Assembly: GCF_036346875.1 (NCBI RefSeq)
Contig: NZ_CP107852.1
Location: 6,572,001-6,636,000, forward strand
DNA length: 64,000 bases
Direction of reading: 5' to 3'
Origin: Nocardia sp. NBC_00508
GTDB lineage: Bacteria; Actinomycetota; Actinomycetes; Mycobacteriales; Mycobacteriaceae
Each line of letters begins with the position of its first letter. The first letter of the stretch is position 1. Below, in pieces: positions 34,443 through 43,539 of the stretch. A program made the translations under genes and the position numbers. Below the pieces are notes generated by a model, which saw nothing but the letters and a program-made list of their open reading frames with translations, did no database searches and was not told the DNA's origin.

Positions 34443-35366
34443 CTAGCGGCTGAGTGCAGGCGAGCGGTGCCCAGAGCTGTCGCCCTCCAGCGGGTTCGCC
34501 GGATTCCGGACCCAGGTGACGTTCGCGACCAGATCATCGTCGAACACCAGCTCGTCCCACAGCAGCTGATCGCTCTGCGTAGCCGTGGGCTGCTCCGCCA
34601 CGCGCGGCTGTTCGGCGTCGGCCACCTGTTGCGCCGGCGCGGCAGGCTCCGGAGTAGCGGGCACCGGAGTGACGTACCGCCACAACGCCTGCAGCGGACT
34701 GATGCCGTAGCGGCGGGTACCTTGGGCGAGCGCGGCCACTGCGGCGCCGGAGGTCAGCACGCCCACGGCCAAGGCAACCGGAGTCAAACTGGCACTCGAG
34801 ATCCGGCGCCCGTCGGGCGCCGGTGCGATCGACCCGTTGGTGTCGAAGACCCGCAGCAGCCCCGCGCTGAAGCCGTCGCCCTGATCGATCAGGAGGCGCA
34901 TTTCGGCACCCTTGCCATCGAGATACAGCAGCGTGATGAGCACGAGAATCGCCACCGCCGCACTGGAGCCCATCACCAAGCGCGCGAGTGCCACCGTGCG
35001 CAGCCGAGCGTGCGCGACGACCGCGAACACGGTCGTGACCATCGCGGCGCTCGCGAGCAAGCCCCAGCCACCGGCGATGCTCACCTCACGAAGCTTCGAG
35101 GTCGACCACGCATCGAAGCCATCGGTGAACCCGTCGAGCCGGCCGAACGCGTCGGAGCCGATCTCGCCACCGCCTCCGGACGCCGAGAGCCACGGCTGAA
35201 ACAGCAGGACCAAAGCGACCGCACTCGTGGCCGCGGCACACCAAAAGCCCCAGTTCCGCCGAACAGCCAGCCCCCGTGGTGGTTTCGCGCCGCGAGCCGG
35301 CTGATCGGCACCGCGGCTGCGGCGGTCTCGCGCTTCGGACACTTGCCAGGGGGTTGGTTGAACCAT
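34443..35366 (-). CDS. Multi-pass membrane protein of unknown function
   Basis: A 307-residue protein. A basic cytoplasmic N-terminus (RDRRSRGADQPARGAKPPRG) leads to helix 1 (FWCAAATSAVALVLLFQPWL). An extracytoplasmic loop rich in G, D and W follows, then helices around GWGLLASAAMVTTVFAVV, SAAVAILVLITLLYL and PVALAVGVLTSGAAVAAL. The C-terminal tail of about 90 residues is proline- and acid-rich. The layout is seen in many mycobacterial/nocardial membrane proteins, but I recognise no family. ATG 35366 has GGAG only three to four bases upstream; a longer in-frame start exists at 35450 but adds implausible sequence. Confidence 0.7.
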   Translation of the reverse strand: MVQPTPWQVSEARDRRSRGADQPARGAKPPRGLAVRRNWGFWCAAATSAVALVLLFQPWLSASGGGGEIGSDAFGRLDGFTDGFDAWSTSKLREVSIAGGWGLLASAAMVTTVFAVVAHARLRTVALARLVMGSSAAVAILVLITLLYLDGKGAEMRLLIDQGDGFSAGLLRVFDTNGSIAPAPDGRRISSASLTPVALAVGVLTSGAAVAALAQGTRRYGISPLQALWRYVTPVPATPEPAAPAQQVADAEQPRVAEQPTATQSDQLLWDELVFDDDLVANVTWVRNPANPLEGDSSGHRSPALSR

Positions 35367-35821
35367 TGCTCCAGTTTCGCCGTGTTGTGAATTGCGCTGC
35401 CGCCCAGGGAAATAACGCAAAAATTGCCCCAAGGGTAGGAAATGTCGCAACTTCTCAATGAGATGGAATTCGAATGGGCGGCATCGGCCATCGACAAAAT
35501 CACCGTATGTGTCTCACCGAAAGGGGGCAAGCGTGATCGATCTCCCACGTGTTGCCGCAGCTCCAGGCGATGCGGGCAGCGGATGTGATCCAACCCGCCG
35601 GTAACATTTCGCCGGCGCTTCGATCTTGACTTTTGCCGTCCATTCCGGTTGTGGACCGGTGAATTTCCGGTGCTCCGGCACTTCGCTGGGAGCGGCCGGA
35701 CGCAATTACTGTGACAGGCTTAACAACCCTGATCTGGGATTTCGATCACAGTCTCCAGTGTCGAGAAGGTTCTGTGTCAGCCCTTTTCACCTCGACAGCA
35801 CTCGCCAGGCGAAAACGTCGC
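35367..35821. other. Gap between membrane gene and prcB; possible 48-codon ORF
   Basis: There are 455 bases. On the + strand, ATG 35442 after an AGGA opens 48 codons to 35588; the first part (MSQLLNEMEFEWAASAIDKI) is protein-like, the rest is R/C-rich, so a real gene is doubtful. No prcA gene is present, although one would be expected immediately downstream of prcB. The 35700-35790 part is locally AT-richer. Confidence 0.45.
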
Positions 35822-36643
35822 TCAGTGCCTCTCCGCCGCCGCCCGGGCGTCCACCACCGTCCGGGCGAGTTCCGCAAGACGCTCGAGCGGAACCTCGACA
35901 GCCCCCTCCGCACCCACCACGACCGCGGTGGGGTAGATGTCGCGCAGCAGATCAGGGCCGCCCGTCGCGGTATCGTCGTCGGCAGCGTCGACCAGCGCCT
36001 CCATCGCCAGCCGCAGCGCCTCCTGCTCCTCGATGTCGCGCCGGTAGGTCTTCTTCAGCGACGACTTCGCGAACACCGAACCCGAACCGGCCGCGGTGTA
36101 GCCGAAACGCTCCTCGTAACGACCGCCCACCGCGTCGAACGACACGATCCGCCCCGCCCGCTCCGGATCGGCCGCATCGAGGTCATAGCCGACCAGCAGC
36201 GGAATCACCGCCATATCCTGCAGCGCCGCAGCCAGATTGGCGCGCACCATCGCCGACAACTTCGTGGCCTTGCCATCGAACGTCAGCGACGCTCCCTCGA
36301 TCTTCTCGTAATGCTCGAGCTCGACCGCGAACAACCGGATCATCTCCAACGCCATCCCCACCGTGCCCGCGAACCCGGCCGCCGAATAGGTATCGGTGAT
36401 GACGACCTTTTGCATATCGCGTGTCGCCACCATGTGCGCCATCGTGCCCCTGCGGTCACCGGCCAGCAGCACACCACCGCGATAACTGACCGCGACGATC
36501 GTCGTACCATGCGGCGCGATGCCCGCACCGCCACCACCGATACCCGGATCGGGCAGCAGTTGCGGCGCATACCGCCGCAGGTACTCCGAGAACGAGGCCG
36601 CCGGGTACCGAAGGCCGAGCGGCAGGTGACTGTCGAACGTCAT
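35822..36643 (-). CDS. prcB: Proteasome beta subunit (PrcB), orphan
   Basis: A 273-residue precursor of the 20S proteasome beta subunit. A 46-residue propeptide precedes the catalytic N-terminal threonine at HG-TTIVAV (T47). Other active-site elements are AGDRR (Asp and Arg of the turn), MQKVVITD (Lys), and the GSGS-FAKSS-KK segment. Close similarity in order to the mycobacterial subunit is clear (VELEHYEKIEG, ADDDTATGGPDL). Normally prcB is followed by prcA and preceded by pup; here neither is present. The next gene upstream is a glycosidase, downstream a membrane protein. It may be a second, duplicated subunit or a displaced single copy. Start ATG 36643 lacks a clear ribosome site. Confidence 0.93.
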   Translation of the reverse strand: MTFDSHLPLGLRYPAASFSEYLRRYAPQLLPDPGIGGGGAGIAPHGTTIVAVSYRGGVLLAGDRRGTMAHMVATRDMQKVVITDTYSAAGFAGTVGMALEMIRLFAVELEHYEKIEGASLTFDGKATKLSAMVRANLAAALQDMAVIPLLVGYDLDAADPERAGRIVSFDAVGGRYEERFGYTAAGSGSVFAKSSLKKTYRRDIEEQEALRLAMEALVDAADDDTATGGPDLLRDIYPTAVVVGAEGAVEVPLERLAELARTVVDARAAAERH

Positions 36644-36785
36644 GGATCACCCTTCCGGGCGGAAACTGCCCACCCCGCGAACGCGACACGTACTCCCGCC
36701 GACGCTACCGGAACCCCATCGCACCACGCCGCCGATCGAACGTGGGCCTACCGCGGCAACGTCCGGAAGGTCCCATAGAACCACC

Positions 36786-38111
36786 TCACCCTTCCGCAGG
36801 GCCTCCTCCAGCGCAGACGTCCGGCGCGTCGATCTCGATGCAGGGGACCGGAGCACGCGTCGGCAGATAGTTCGGCGCCACACCACCCTGTTGAATCAAC
36901 CACCTGTACGCATCGACCGCATCGGTCGGTCGGCGTGCCAACGCCGGATCGGTCAGCACATCGACCGTGTAGAGCCCGAACCGCGGCGCGTAAGAACCCC
37001 ACTCATAGTTATCGGTGAGACTCCAATAGTTGTAGCCGATCACGTTCATCCCATCGGCCTTCGCGCGCTGCAACCAGTACACCGTGTCCCGCAGATGATC
37101 GGCGCGGGTATAGCCGTCCGGGCGAACCTGCCCGTTCTCCGTCGGAAGACCGTTCTCCACGACATACAACGGACGACCCGGAAACTGACGCGCGTAATGC
37201 CGCAACGCGTAGTAGATACCCTCCGGACGCACCGGCAACTCCCACATCGGGACACCGCCCACCGAACCACCCTGCGCCGACTCCCCGGTCTGCGGCAGCG
37301 GAGCGAAATAGTAATCGACCCCGATGAAGTCCAGCTTCGCCGAAATCCGATCGACGATCGGCTGATTGACCTCCGCCTCCGCGCCCGCGACATAGCCCAG
37401 ATTGCTGGTCACCATCGCATCCGACCGGTAGCCATGGATGACGTCGTAGATCTCGTTGTGCGCCTGCGCGATCCGATCGACCATCGCGGGCGCCTCCTCG
37501 ACGCTGATCCCACCCGTGCGCAACTCGGTGCCGACATACGCGGCAGGCTCGTTGAACGTCACCCACAGCGGATCGCGCGAAGAATACCGCCCCACCACCT
37601 TGCGCATGTTCGCCAGCCAGTCCTCGACCATCCCGGGATTGCGCCACCCGCCCCGGTCCACCGCCCACCCCGGATACACCCAGTGATCCAAGGTCAGCAT
37701 CGGCCGCATCCCCGCCGCCAGGATCCGGGCGATCACGTTGTCGTAGAAACCGAAAGCCGCCTCGTCCCACGTATCCGGCGCGGGCTGCAGCCGCGCCCAC
37801 TCGATGCCCACCCGGTACACCCGCACCCCTAGCCGCGCTGCCAGATCGATATCGGTGATGTAGTGGCGACTGAAGTCCACCGAATCGCGGTACGGATCGG
37901 CCGTCGCGCCCGAGGCGATGTACCGCGACCAGTTGCTGTCGGGCGCATTACCTTCGGACTGAAACCCTGACGACGCCACACCCCACAGAAAGTCCGCATC
38001 GAACGGCGCCACCTCCCGACGCGGCTGAGCAGCGGAAACGCCGGACGCCACCAGCATCGCCGCAGCGGCGGACAGCGCGGCGAACCCGCGCCGGGAACTG
38101 CGTGTACGCAT
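36786..38111 (-). CDS. Secreted GH1 beta-glucosidase-like glycoside hydrolase
   Basis: A 441-residue family 1 glycoside hydrolase. The signal peptide carries a twin-arginine-like SRRGF followed by AALSAAAAMLVASGVSAA, predicting export. The TIM barrel holds the acid/base E188 in TFNEP and the nucleophile E319 in VVENG, the two catalytic glutamates of retaining GH1 enzymes, plus WSLTDNYEW. Two cysteines near the end (CIEIDAPDVC) may form a disulfide. Substrate is probably a beta-glucoside or related glycoside. ATG 38111 is chosen for the signal peptide; the longer in-frame ORF is a shadow. The previous gene (prcB) lies 142 bases downstream. Confidence 0.9.
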   Translation of the reverse strand: MRTRSSRRGFAALSAAAAMLVASGVSAAQPRREVAPFDADFLWGVASSGFQSEGNAPDSNWSRYIASGATADPYRDSVDFSRHYITDIDLAARLGVRVYRVGIEWARLQPAPDTWDEAAFGFYDNVIARILAAGMRPMLTLDHWVYPGWAVDRGGWRNPGMVEDWLANMRKVVGRYSSRDPLWVTFNEPAAYVGTELRTGGISVEEAPAMVDRIAQAHNEIYDVIHGYRSDAMVTSNLGYVAGAEAEVNQPIVDRISAKLDFIGVDYYFAPLPQTGESAQGGSVGGVPMWELPVRPEGIYYALRHYARQFPGRPLYVVENGLPTENGQVRPDGYTRADHLRDTVYWLQRAKADGMNVIGYNYWSLTDNYEWGSYAPRFGLYTVDVLTDPALARRPTDAVDAYRWLIQQGGVAPNYLPTRAPVPCIEIDAPDVCAGGGPAEG

Positions 38112-38441
38112 CGCCGTAGCGTAACTGGCTGATAGCTGCGTTCCGATGCAGGAATCTGCGTGTCGCCGATCGCGAAACCGACACGATCCGCGCTCGAGCA
38201 AGCCGCGCGCACTCAATGCCCAGTCGGGGCTGCCAACCAGCGGCCGCCTCCTACCTGATAACGCGTTCATCGCGATGCGCCACCACCGACCAATGTCGCG
38301 GTATCCACCACCGCCGCAATACTTCTCGATCGAGTCAAGCCCCCATTCCTCCCCGCGCGTCCTCGCGAAACGCCGCAGCTCACCACACCAGCGAATCAAT
38401 TGACCGCGCACATCCGCCGCCGATCGGCCAGACTTGCCGGG
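38112..38441. other. Divergent gap
   Basis: There are 330 bases between the glycosidase (- strand) and the next + strand gene. If TTG 38400 were that gene's start, the gap would shorten by 42 bases. No operator, RNA gene or small ORF stands out. Confidence 0.45.
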
Positions 38442-39533
38442 GTGACCAGATACGCATTCGATGCCGACCGCAGCGCCCTCGTCGCCACCTGGGCGACCGG
38501 ACGAGGCGACCTCGCCCAAACCGTGGCCGCACTGCCACCGCAGGTGACCAAGGACCAGGCAACCGATCTGGCGTCGAACCTGACCACCTTGTCGCGATTC
38601 CAGTGGCGCACCTACACCCATCCCGCCAGCGCCGCGGGCGATCCCGACGTCCCCAACAGCGAGGCATGGCGGCGCGCCGAGGAACGCAGGAACTTCAAAG
38701 AGGTCGAAGCAGGGCTGCGCAGCCCCAACTTACCCACCGACGAAGGCCTCCTCGTCTCCTACAGCGGAGTCGTCGAATCTGCCCACCGCATCGGACGCAC
38801 CCTGCACGGCATCGACGACGACGCCCTGCGCGCCACCGTCATCGCCGAAGTACGCACGGAACAGGAAGCCATCGAGTCCGCCGAACGCGGCGACCTCTCC
38901 GGCCGCGCCAGGCAAGCCGTCGAACTCTCCCGCCCCGACGTGTCCCCGGCCCAAGTCCATGCCGCCGACGCCCTCCTGCGCGCCGACCCGCTCGGCACGA
39001 TCGAACTGTTCACCGAACTCGACCCGGCCTCCGCTTCCGTCGCCGCCGCACATTGGCTGTACGCCGCGGCCGAGGTCGCCGGCGAGGCCGCGAACGTAGC
39101 CACCACCGACGTCGTCGCCGAAGCCGACGATCTCGAAGCGCTCCAAGTCGAGACCCCCACTCTCGTCCTCGAACGACTCGCCGCGGGAGACACCCCGACC
39201 GAGGTCGTCCTCGACCTGATCGCCGAAGCCATGGCCGTGCACGAAGGCCGCGTCCCGGCCCCGTGGAGCCTCGTCGCCCGGGTCGCCGAAATCGAAGCGC
39301 AGGCACACCGATTCGGCGTCGACGCCGACACACGCGAGGCGATGCTCACCGGCTTCCGCATCAGCCGACTCGACCCCGCACGCCCTGCCCTCGACCTCCT
39401 GGAAGACCTGCTCGACGGCATTCGCGGCTGCCTGCTGCTCTACGCCGCGCACACCGACGGCGTCGACGCCGAATCCCGATTCGCCGCAGACGTCCGTCTC
39501 GAAGCCGATGCCGACCCCGAAGACCTCCTCTGA
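38442..39533 (+). CDS. Helix-rich hypothetical protein
   Basis: A protein of 363 residues from GTG 38442 (377 from TTG 38400), acidic and alanine-rich, predicted mostly helical, with no membrane segment or signal. Recognisable regularities are LATTWATG-like N-terminal turns, long amphipathic helices such as ADALLRADPLGTIELFTELD and a C-terminal leucine-rich block (PALDLLEDLLDGIRGCLLLY). No catalytic motif or family is recognised. Strong C-bias at codon third positions matches the neighbours, so it is not obviously imported. GTG 38442 is preferred because the first 14 residues from TTG are arginine-rich and unlike a protein start. A clear terminator follows. Confidence 0.65.
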   Translation: MTRYAFDADRSALVATWATGRGDLAQTVAALPPQVTKDQATDLASNLTTLSRFQWRTYTHPASAAGDPDVPNSEAWRRAEERRNFKEVEAGLRSPNLPTDEGLLVSYSGVVESAHRIGRTLHGIDDDALRATVIAEVRTEQEAIESAERGDLSGRARQAVELSRPDVSPAQVHAADALLRADPLGTIELFTELDPASASVAAAHWLYAAAEVAGEAANVATTDVVAEADDLEALQVETPTLVLERLAAGDTPTEVVLDLIAEAMAVHEGRVPAPWSLVARVAEIEAQAHRFGVDADTREAMLTGFRISRLDPARPALDLLEDLLDGIRGCLLLYAAHTDGVDAESRFAADVRLEADADPEDLL

Positions 39534-39539
39534 AACCAC

Positions 39540-39568
39540 GAGCGGGGCATGAACACCGTGCCCCGCTC
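39540..39568. terminator. Bidirectional terminator between convergent genes
   Basis: Perfect 10-base arms (GAGCGGGGCA and TGCCCCGCTC) surround a nine-base loop in the 52-base gap between the stops of the hypothetical protein and the strictosidine-synthase-like gene. Confidence 0.7.
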
Positions 39569-39585
39569 GGCCCGGCACACCGCGG

Positions 39586-40584
39586 CTACGGCACCCGCGA
39601 CACGGCCACCGCCGACTCGGTGAGGCTGCCCAGATACAGCACCCCATCTCGCTCGACCACACCGGTCACCATCGAGTAATCGGTGCCTTCGACCTGGAGA
39701 TCGTGCACGACATTGCCGTCGAAATCGACCGCCATCACCCACACCGTCCGCGCCGGCTTCGGCTGCACCCACTCCGGCAGCGCCCACACGATGCGCCGCA
39801 GCATGCCCGGCAACGGAAGAAGCCGGTCCAGCAACGGGTTTCGCGGTGAAGGAAGCGTGATCCAGACCAAGCCGTCGCTGCCGAGACCCATATTGTCCGG
39901 GAACCCGGGCAGGTTCTCGATCAGCCGGTCCCGCGTGCCCGCTTTCGGGCCGGTCAGCCAGTAGCGAGTGACCCGGTAACCGCCGGTCTCGGCGACCACC
40001 ACAAAGGAACGGTCGGGCGCCAGGACGACGCCGTTGGCGAACTGGAGGTCGCCGATCAGCGTCTCCACAGTGCCCGCGGGATCACGCCGGAACAGGCGGC
40101 CCGTGCCGGAGTGCTCCAGGAGGTCGCCCATGTACTCGTCGAGGGAGTACCGGCGTGACGACGACGAGAAGTAGATCGTGCCGTCGGTATCGCGAACGAC
40201 GTTGCTGGCGAACCGGAGACGCTCACCGTCGATCTCATCGACCAGCACCGTGAGCCTGCCGTCGGTGCCCAACTCCAGCAGTCCGCGCTCGAAATCGCAG
40301 ATCAGCACGCGGCCGTCGACGTCGGCGTGCAGCCCGAGCGGACGGCCGCCGGTGTTCGCGAGCTCGCGTACGTCGCCGGTCGCCGGATCAATGCTGAGAA
40401 TCGCGCCATCCGCGGTGCCCGCGAGGATCGTGCCGTCGGGGGAGAGCACCACGTCCTCGGGACCTGCTCCGGGCAGCTCGAGCCTTCTGATCTCGGGAAG
40501 AGGTGGAACACTGCGCGTTTGACGGACGCGGGCCGGAGCGGGAGGCGGCGTCCAGCGCTGTGGCTGCATTCTCGAGGCGAGCAT
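39586..40584 (-). CDS. Strictosidine-synthase-like/SMP-30-type beta-propeller protein
   Basis: A 332-residue six-bladed beta-propeller of the strictosidine synthase-like/APMAP group. Blade repeats are visible: PEDVVLSPDGTILAGTADGA, PLGLHADVDGRVLICDFERG, FASNVVRDTDGTIYFSSSS, FANGVVLAPDRSFVVVAETG and LPGFPDNMGLGSDGLVWITL. Relatives include lactonases and esterases needing calcium; plant strictosidine synthase chemistry is not implied. The C-terminal blade (AVDFDGNVVHDLQVEG) closes the fold. ATG 40584 is the likely start, ATG 40569 the alternative. The gene is cytoplasmic by sequence; no signal peptide is apparent. Confidence 0.85.
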   Translation of the reverse strand: MLASRMQPQRWTPPPAPARVRQTRSVPPLPEIRRLELPGAGPEDVVLSPDGTILAGTADGAILSIDPATGDVRELANTGGRPLGLHADVDGRVLICDFERGLLELGTDGRLTVLVDEIDGERLRFASNVVRDTDGTIYFSSSSRRYSLDEYMGDLLEHSGTGRLFRRDPAGTVETLIGDLQFANGVVLAPDRSFVVVAETGGYRVTRYWLTGPKAGTRDRLIENLPGFPDNMGLGSDGLVWITLPSPRNPLLDRLLPLPGMLRRIVWALPEWVQPKPARTVWVMAVDFDGNVVHDLQVEGTDYSMVTGVVERDGVLYLGSLTESAVAVSRVP

Positions 40585-40951
40585 GGGATCAGGGTATCCG
40601 GGGGAGTGCGCAGTTCTCGGGGACACAACGCGGGTAGGCAGACGCGGTTTCTGGCCGGGTGAGAACGCTGCACGCGGAAGCCTTCGTCTGTGGTGGGCGT
40701 GATCGATCGCAGTGGAGAAAGCTAAGTTTAAAATGTCCTTACGTAGATATGCGCATCTAACAATGTAATCCCCAATCGCCTCCAACCCAACCACTTGAAC
40801 ATCACCTACTAGCAAGGAAGCCGGGGGAGTCCCAATGCCCAGGGCTGTTCCTCGCGGGACCGCCGTGTGGAAGTACAGCTGGTCCGCCGCCGCGGCGGCG
40901 ATCGCCTTGGCAATCCCAGGTAGCGGCGGACGCGGGCTCGGGTGCTGTTCG
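40585..40951. other. Gap with an AT-rich island
   Basis: These 367 bases hold an unusually AT-rich patch at about 40725-40785 in an otherwise GC-rich region. It contains an inverted repeat TAGAT/ATCTA (40744-40748 and 40755-40759) with six bases between, and TTTAAA at about 40729. It may be a promoter or an Lsr2-type binding site. No gene is supported. Confidence 0.5.
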
Positions 40952-41668
40952 TCAGGGTTGGTGGGTGATGGTGTACCAGAGGATGGCGAGAGTGCCGAGC
41001 GTGAAAAGCGGGGAGACGATCCAGGTTTCGACCTTGTTGCCGGTTCGATCGATGATCGGGAAGCTGACGCGGATGTCGAAGGGCCAGAACAGGCGACAAC
41101 CGCTGTCGGTGAGACAGTCGCCGATCAGGTGCGCCAATGCGCCCAAACCCACCGCGAATGGCAACCAGACCGGCTTGTCGGCGATCCAGTGCTCCATCGC
41201 GAAGGTGCCGCCGGTGGCCAGAACCACGATCGGCCCCCACGATGTGAAGCTGTTGCCGGACGGGCACAGATGCAGTGCGCGCACGGCCAAGGCCAGCAGG
41301 AAGAAGACCAAGCTCAGGGTGAACCAGCGCCCTAGCCAGTGCTCGCCGGCCCAGGTGCCGTAGGAGACGGCCGCGACGAACGCGAGGGAGTGTGTGGCGC
41401 GACGGTGGCCGCCCGAAATCCAGGAGATGATCTGGCATGCGGTGTGTGTGATCGGGCCCAGCGTGTGCGCGATCGTGCTATCGGGGTGGTCGGCATCGGG
41501 GAGCAGTGAGGCCCCCGCGGTGAGAAACACCCCCAGCAGCAGATCGACCGTCCCGAGATGTCCTGTCGCATCCTGCAGAGCCGGATAGGTCAGTACCGTA
41601 ACCGGCAGCAACGCTGCCGCCGCCGACCATGCCAACGCCCCGCTGGTCGCATGTGAATGTCCGAGCAC
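40952..41668 (-). CDS. YdjM-like membrane-bound metal-dependent hydrolase family protein
   Basis: A 238-residue protein of the YdjM/LexA-binding inner-membrane hydrolase family. It starts MLGHSHATSGALAWSA and carries conserved polar residues in ASLLPDADHPDST, GGHRRATHS and LGALAHLIGDCLTDSG, candidate metal ligands within membrane helices. About five hydrophobic segments are visible. Bacterial relatives are linked to DNA-damage responses or phospholipid metabolism, but function is unsettled. The ATG at 41668 begins a protein-like sequence. It lies between two AT-rich non-coding islands. Confidence 0.85.
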   Translation of the reverse strand: MLGHSHATSGALAWSAAAALLPVTVLTYPALQDATGHLGTVDLLLGVFLTAGASLLPDADHPDSTIAHTLGPITHTACQIISWISGGHRRATHSLAFVAAVSYGTWAGEHWLGRWFTLSLVFFLLALAVRALHLCPSGNSFTSWGPIVVLATGGTFAMEHWIADKPVWLPFAVGLGALAHLIGDCLTDSGCRLFWPFDIRVSFPIIDRTGNKVETWIVSPLFTLGTLAILWYTITHQP

Positions 41669-42292
41669 CGCTCGAACATTAGTTCAGCTTCTCATCGGTA
41701 CGCGAATGGCCTTGCGGCGGTGAGCCTGTGGGGTGGGGGAGCGTCGTCGTCATACTGACGGCGCGGGCTGCAAACGTGATCGGTGGAGTGCTCCCGCTGG
41801 TCTGCCTGAATTGTGCAAGTAACGATGCCACTTCACCTGATCGTTCCGTCGAAAGGAACATCTGGATACGTAAACGTGCGTATCTATGCATAGGACTTCT
41901 CACAACAAGTCTTCAGAATCACTCTCCTTACGATCAAAAACGCACAGACACCGGAGATGGGCATGAAGGGTGCGCCGCATCTCGAAATCGAACTGCGGTG
42001 CGCGAACGACGCGTGAGGTGCCCGGATGTGGCTGGGGGAGGACCGCGTGAATCCCCATGCGACGTTCGCGAACACCGCTCGCGCAACGTCGCCGCATCCT
42101 GTCCGTGAACCGTAGCTGGGCCGTTTCCCATAAGTGGGGAATCGCGCTTTCTGCCCGCGCATACGCTGCATCGCGTAGCGCGACCTGATCGATTGCTCGG
42201 CTGTCGATCCGATCCTGGCGAGGGTGCGTGGCAACTGCCTGGTTTCGACCAGGTCGGCTCGTCCAGCGGTAGGCCATGTGTAGGAGGTTGCG
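41669..42292. other. Long gap with a second AT-rich island
   Basis: There are 624 bases. An AT-rich stretch at about 41865-41945 contains the palindrome CTATGCATAG (41884-41893), and TCCTTACG also occurs in the first island at 40.7 kb. A hairpin with arms CCTGGT/ACCAGG (42238-42253, loop TTCG) precedes the ribosome site GTAGGAGG of the next gene. Small open frames here (for example 41679-41903 on the - strand) lack a ribosome site or family. Confidence 0.5.
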
Positions 42293-43327
42293 GTGGGTAG
42301 GAGTCGCGGAGTCCATCTGTGCGGCAGTGTGCCGTTGGCGGATGCGCGAACGGTTTTCTCGGAAGCGGCGCGGCGGATCGGGCCGCGATTGAAGCGGATT
42401 CCGGACGGGGAGACCGGTGTGCGTGACAACTGGGTGGTTTGGCAGCTGCCCAAGATGCAAGCGCATCCGGACCTGGAAACGGTTCCACCACCGAGCCCGG
42501 AATACGGACCCAGCGAGCGGGTGCAACCCAAGCCTGGCGTGGACGCGGCATCGATCGACTTCGGTCCCTTGGGGTATGCGGAGGCTGCCCTCGAATCCTG
42601 GCAAGTGTTCCGGCAGCTGCGAGCGGACGGCACGATCCCGGAGGGCACCCGATTCCAGGTGTGCCTGCCGACGCCGATCGCGGTGATCGGCGCGTTCGTC
42701 GCGGGACCGCAGGGGGAGTTGGAACGCAGGTACGAGGCGCAACTGCTCGTCGAACTCGGCATCATTCTCGATGCCATTCCGGGTGATGACCTTGCGGTGC
42801 AATGGGATACCGCGGTCGAGTTCGCGCTCTTCGAGGGTGTGTTCCCGTCCTGGTTCGGGACCGACTATCCGACTCAGCTCGAGGAAGTGGGGAAGCGGCT
42901 CGTCCGGCTGGGCGCCGCAGTGCCGGAACCGGTCGAGCTCGGCTACCACCTCTGCTACGGCGACTTCGGTCACCGCCACTTCGCCGAACCCGTCGACGCC
43001 GGTAGGCCGGCCGCCGTCGCAGGCCGCATCCTGGCTGGGCTGGACCGGCCCGTCCAGTGGATCCACCTGCCGGTTCCGCGCTCGCGCACCGACGCCGAAT
43101 ACTTCAAACCGCTTGCCGACCTCGTCCTTCCACCCGCAACCGACCTCTATCTCGGCTTGGTCCATGCCACCGACGGTCGATCCGGCGCCCTGCAACGCAT
43201 CGAAGCCGCCCGCACCGCGGTCACCGATTTCGGCATCGCCACCGAGTGCGGATTGGGCCGCCGCCCAGCAGAGCAGATTCCCATCCTGTTCGACCTGCAC
43301 GCCGAGTTGGCCGACACGCTGTCCTGA
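42293..43327 (+). CDS. MetE/UROD-like TIM-barrel protein, function unknown
   Basis: A 344-residue protein resembling the cobalamin-independent methionine synthase/uroporphyrinogen decarboxylase-like barrel. Seen: an N-terminal HLCGSVPLADARTVF, then RIPDGETG and DDLAVQWDTAVEFALFEG, and a C-terminal FGIATECGLGRRP, like the ECG-GR block at the zinc site of MetE. The single cysteine there could bind zinc, but the full MetE metal set is not present, so catalysis of methionine synthesis is doubtful. GTG 42293 follows a strong GTAGGAGG at good spacing. It is a single-gene unit ending at a clear terminator. Confidence 0.75.
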   Translation: MGRSRGVHLCGSVPLADARTVFSEAARRIGPRLKRIPDGETGVRDNWVVWQLPKMQAHPDLETVPPPSPEYGPSERVQPKPGVDAASIDFGPLGYAEAALESWQVFRQLRADGTIPEGTRFQVCLPTPIAVIGAFVAGPQGELERRYEAQLLVELGIILDAIPGDDLAVQWDTAVEFALFEGVFPSWFGTDYPTQLEEVGKRLVRLGAAVPEPVELGYHLCYGDFGHRHFAEPVDAGRPAAVAGRILAGLDRPVQWIHLPVPRSRTDAEYFKPLADLVLPPATDLYLGLVHATDGRSGALQRIEAARTAVTDFGIATECGLGRRPAEQIPILFDLHAELADTLS

Positions 43328-43339
43328 GCGGATCCCCGT

Positions 43340-43373
43340 GGTGCCGGACCATCATGGAGATCGGTCCGGCACC
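43340..43373 (+). terminator. Terminator after the MetE-like gene
   Basis: Perfect 11-base arms (GGTGCCGGACC and GGTCCGGCACC) enclose a 12-base loop, starting 13 bases after the stop codon. It is strong and well placed. Confidence 0.75.
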
Positions 43374-43539
43374 AATCGGCACCGAGCGCTGAACGGAGTT
43401 CTGCGGGTACAGCGTCGACGGCATCTACTGCGAGTTCTGCGTTTTCGATCTCGTACTATTCATCGGCGTTGGGCGCGAAGTCATGTCGTGGCGATAAGGA
43501 CCATCGGCCTGCCCGGAGGAGCCGACCGAGGAGTGTCCC

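Noticed and set aside
41679..41903. 74-codon - strand frame upstream of the YdjM-like gene
   Set aside because: No ribosome site, no conserved pattern, and composition typical of shadow frames.
42238..42253. A GGTTTCGACC hairpin that resembles a tRNA T-arm
   Set aside because: The loop has the wrong length and no acceptor, D or anticodon arms could be built around it.
41669..42292. Possible riboswitch before the MetE-like gene
   Set aside because: No B12 box, SAM core or other recognisable riboswitch signature is visible; only a simple hairpin is present.
41900..43300. A 466-codon - strand frame opposite the MetE-like gene
   Set aside because: The + strand frame has a strong ribosome site, family-like motifs and a terminator; the antisense frame has none.
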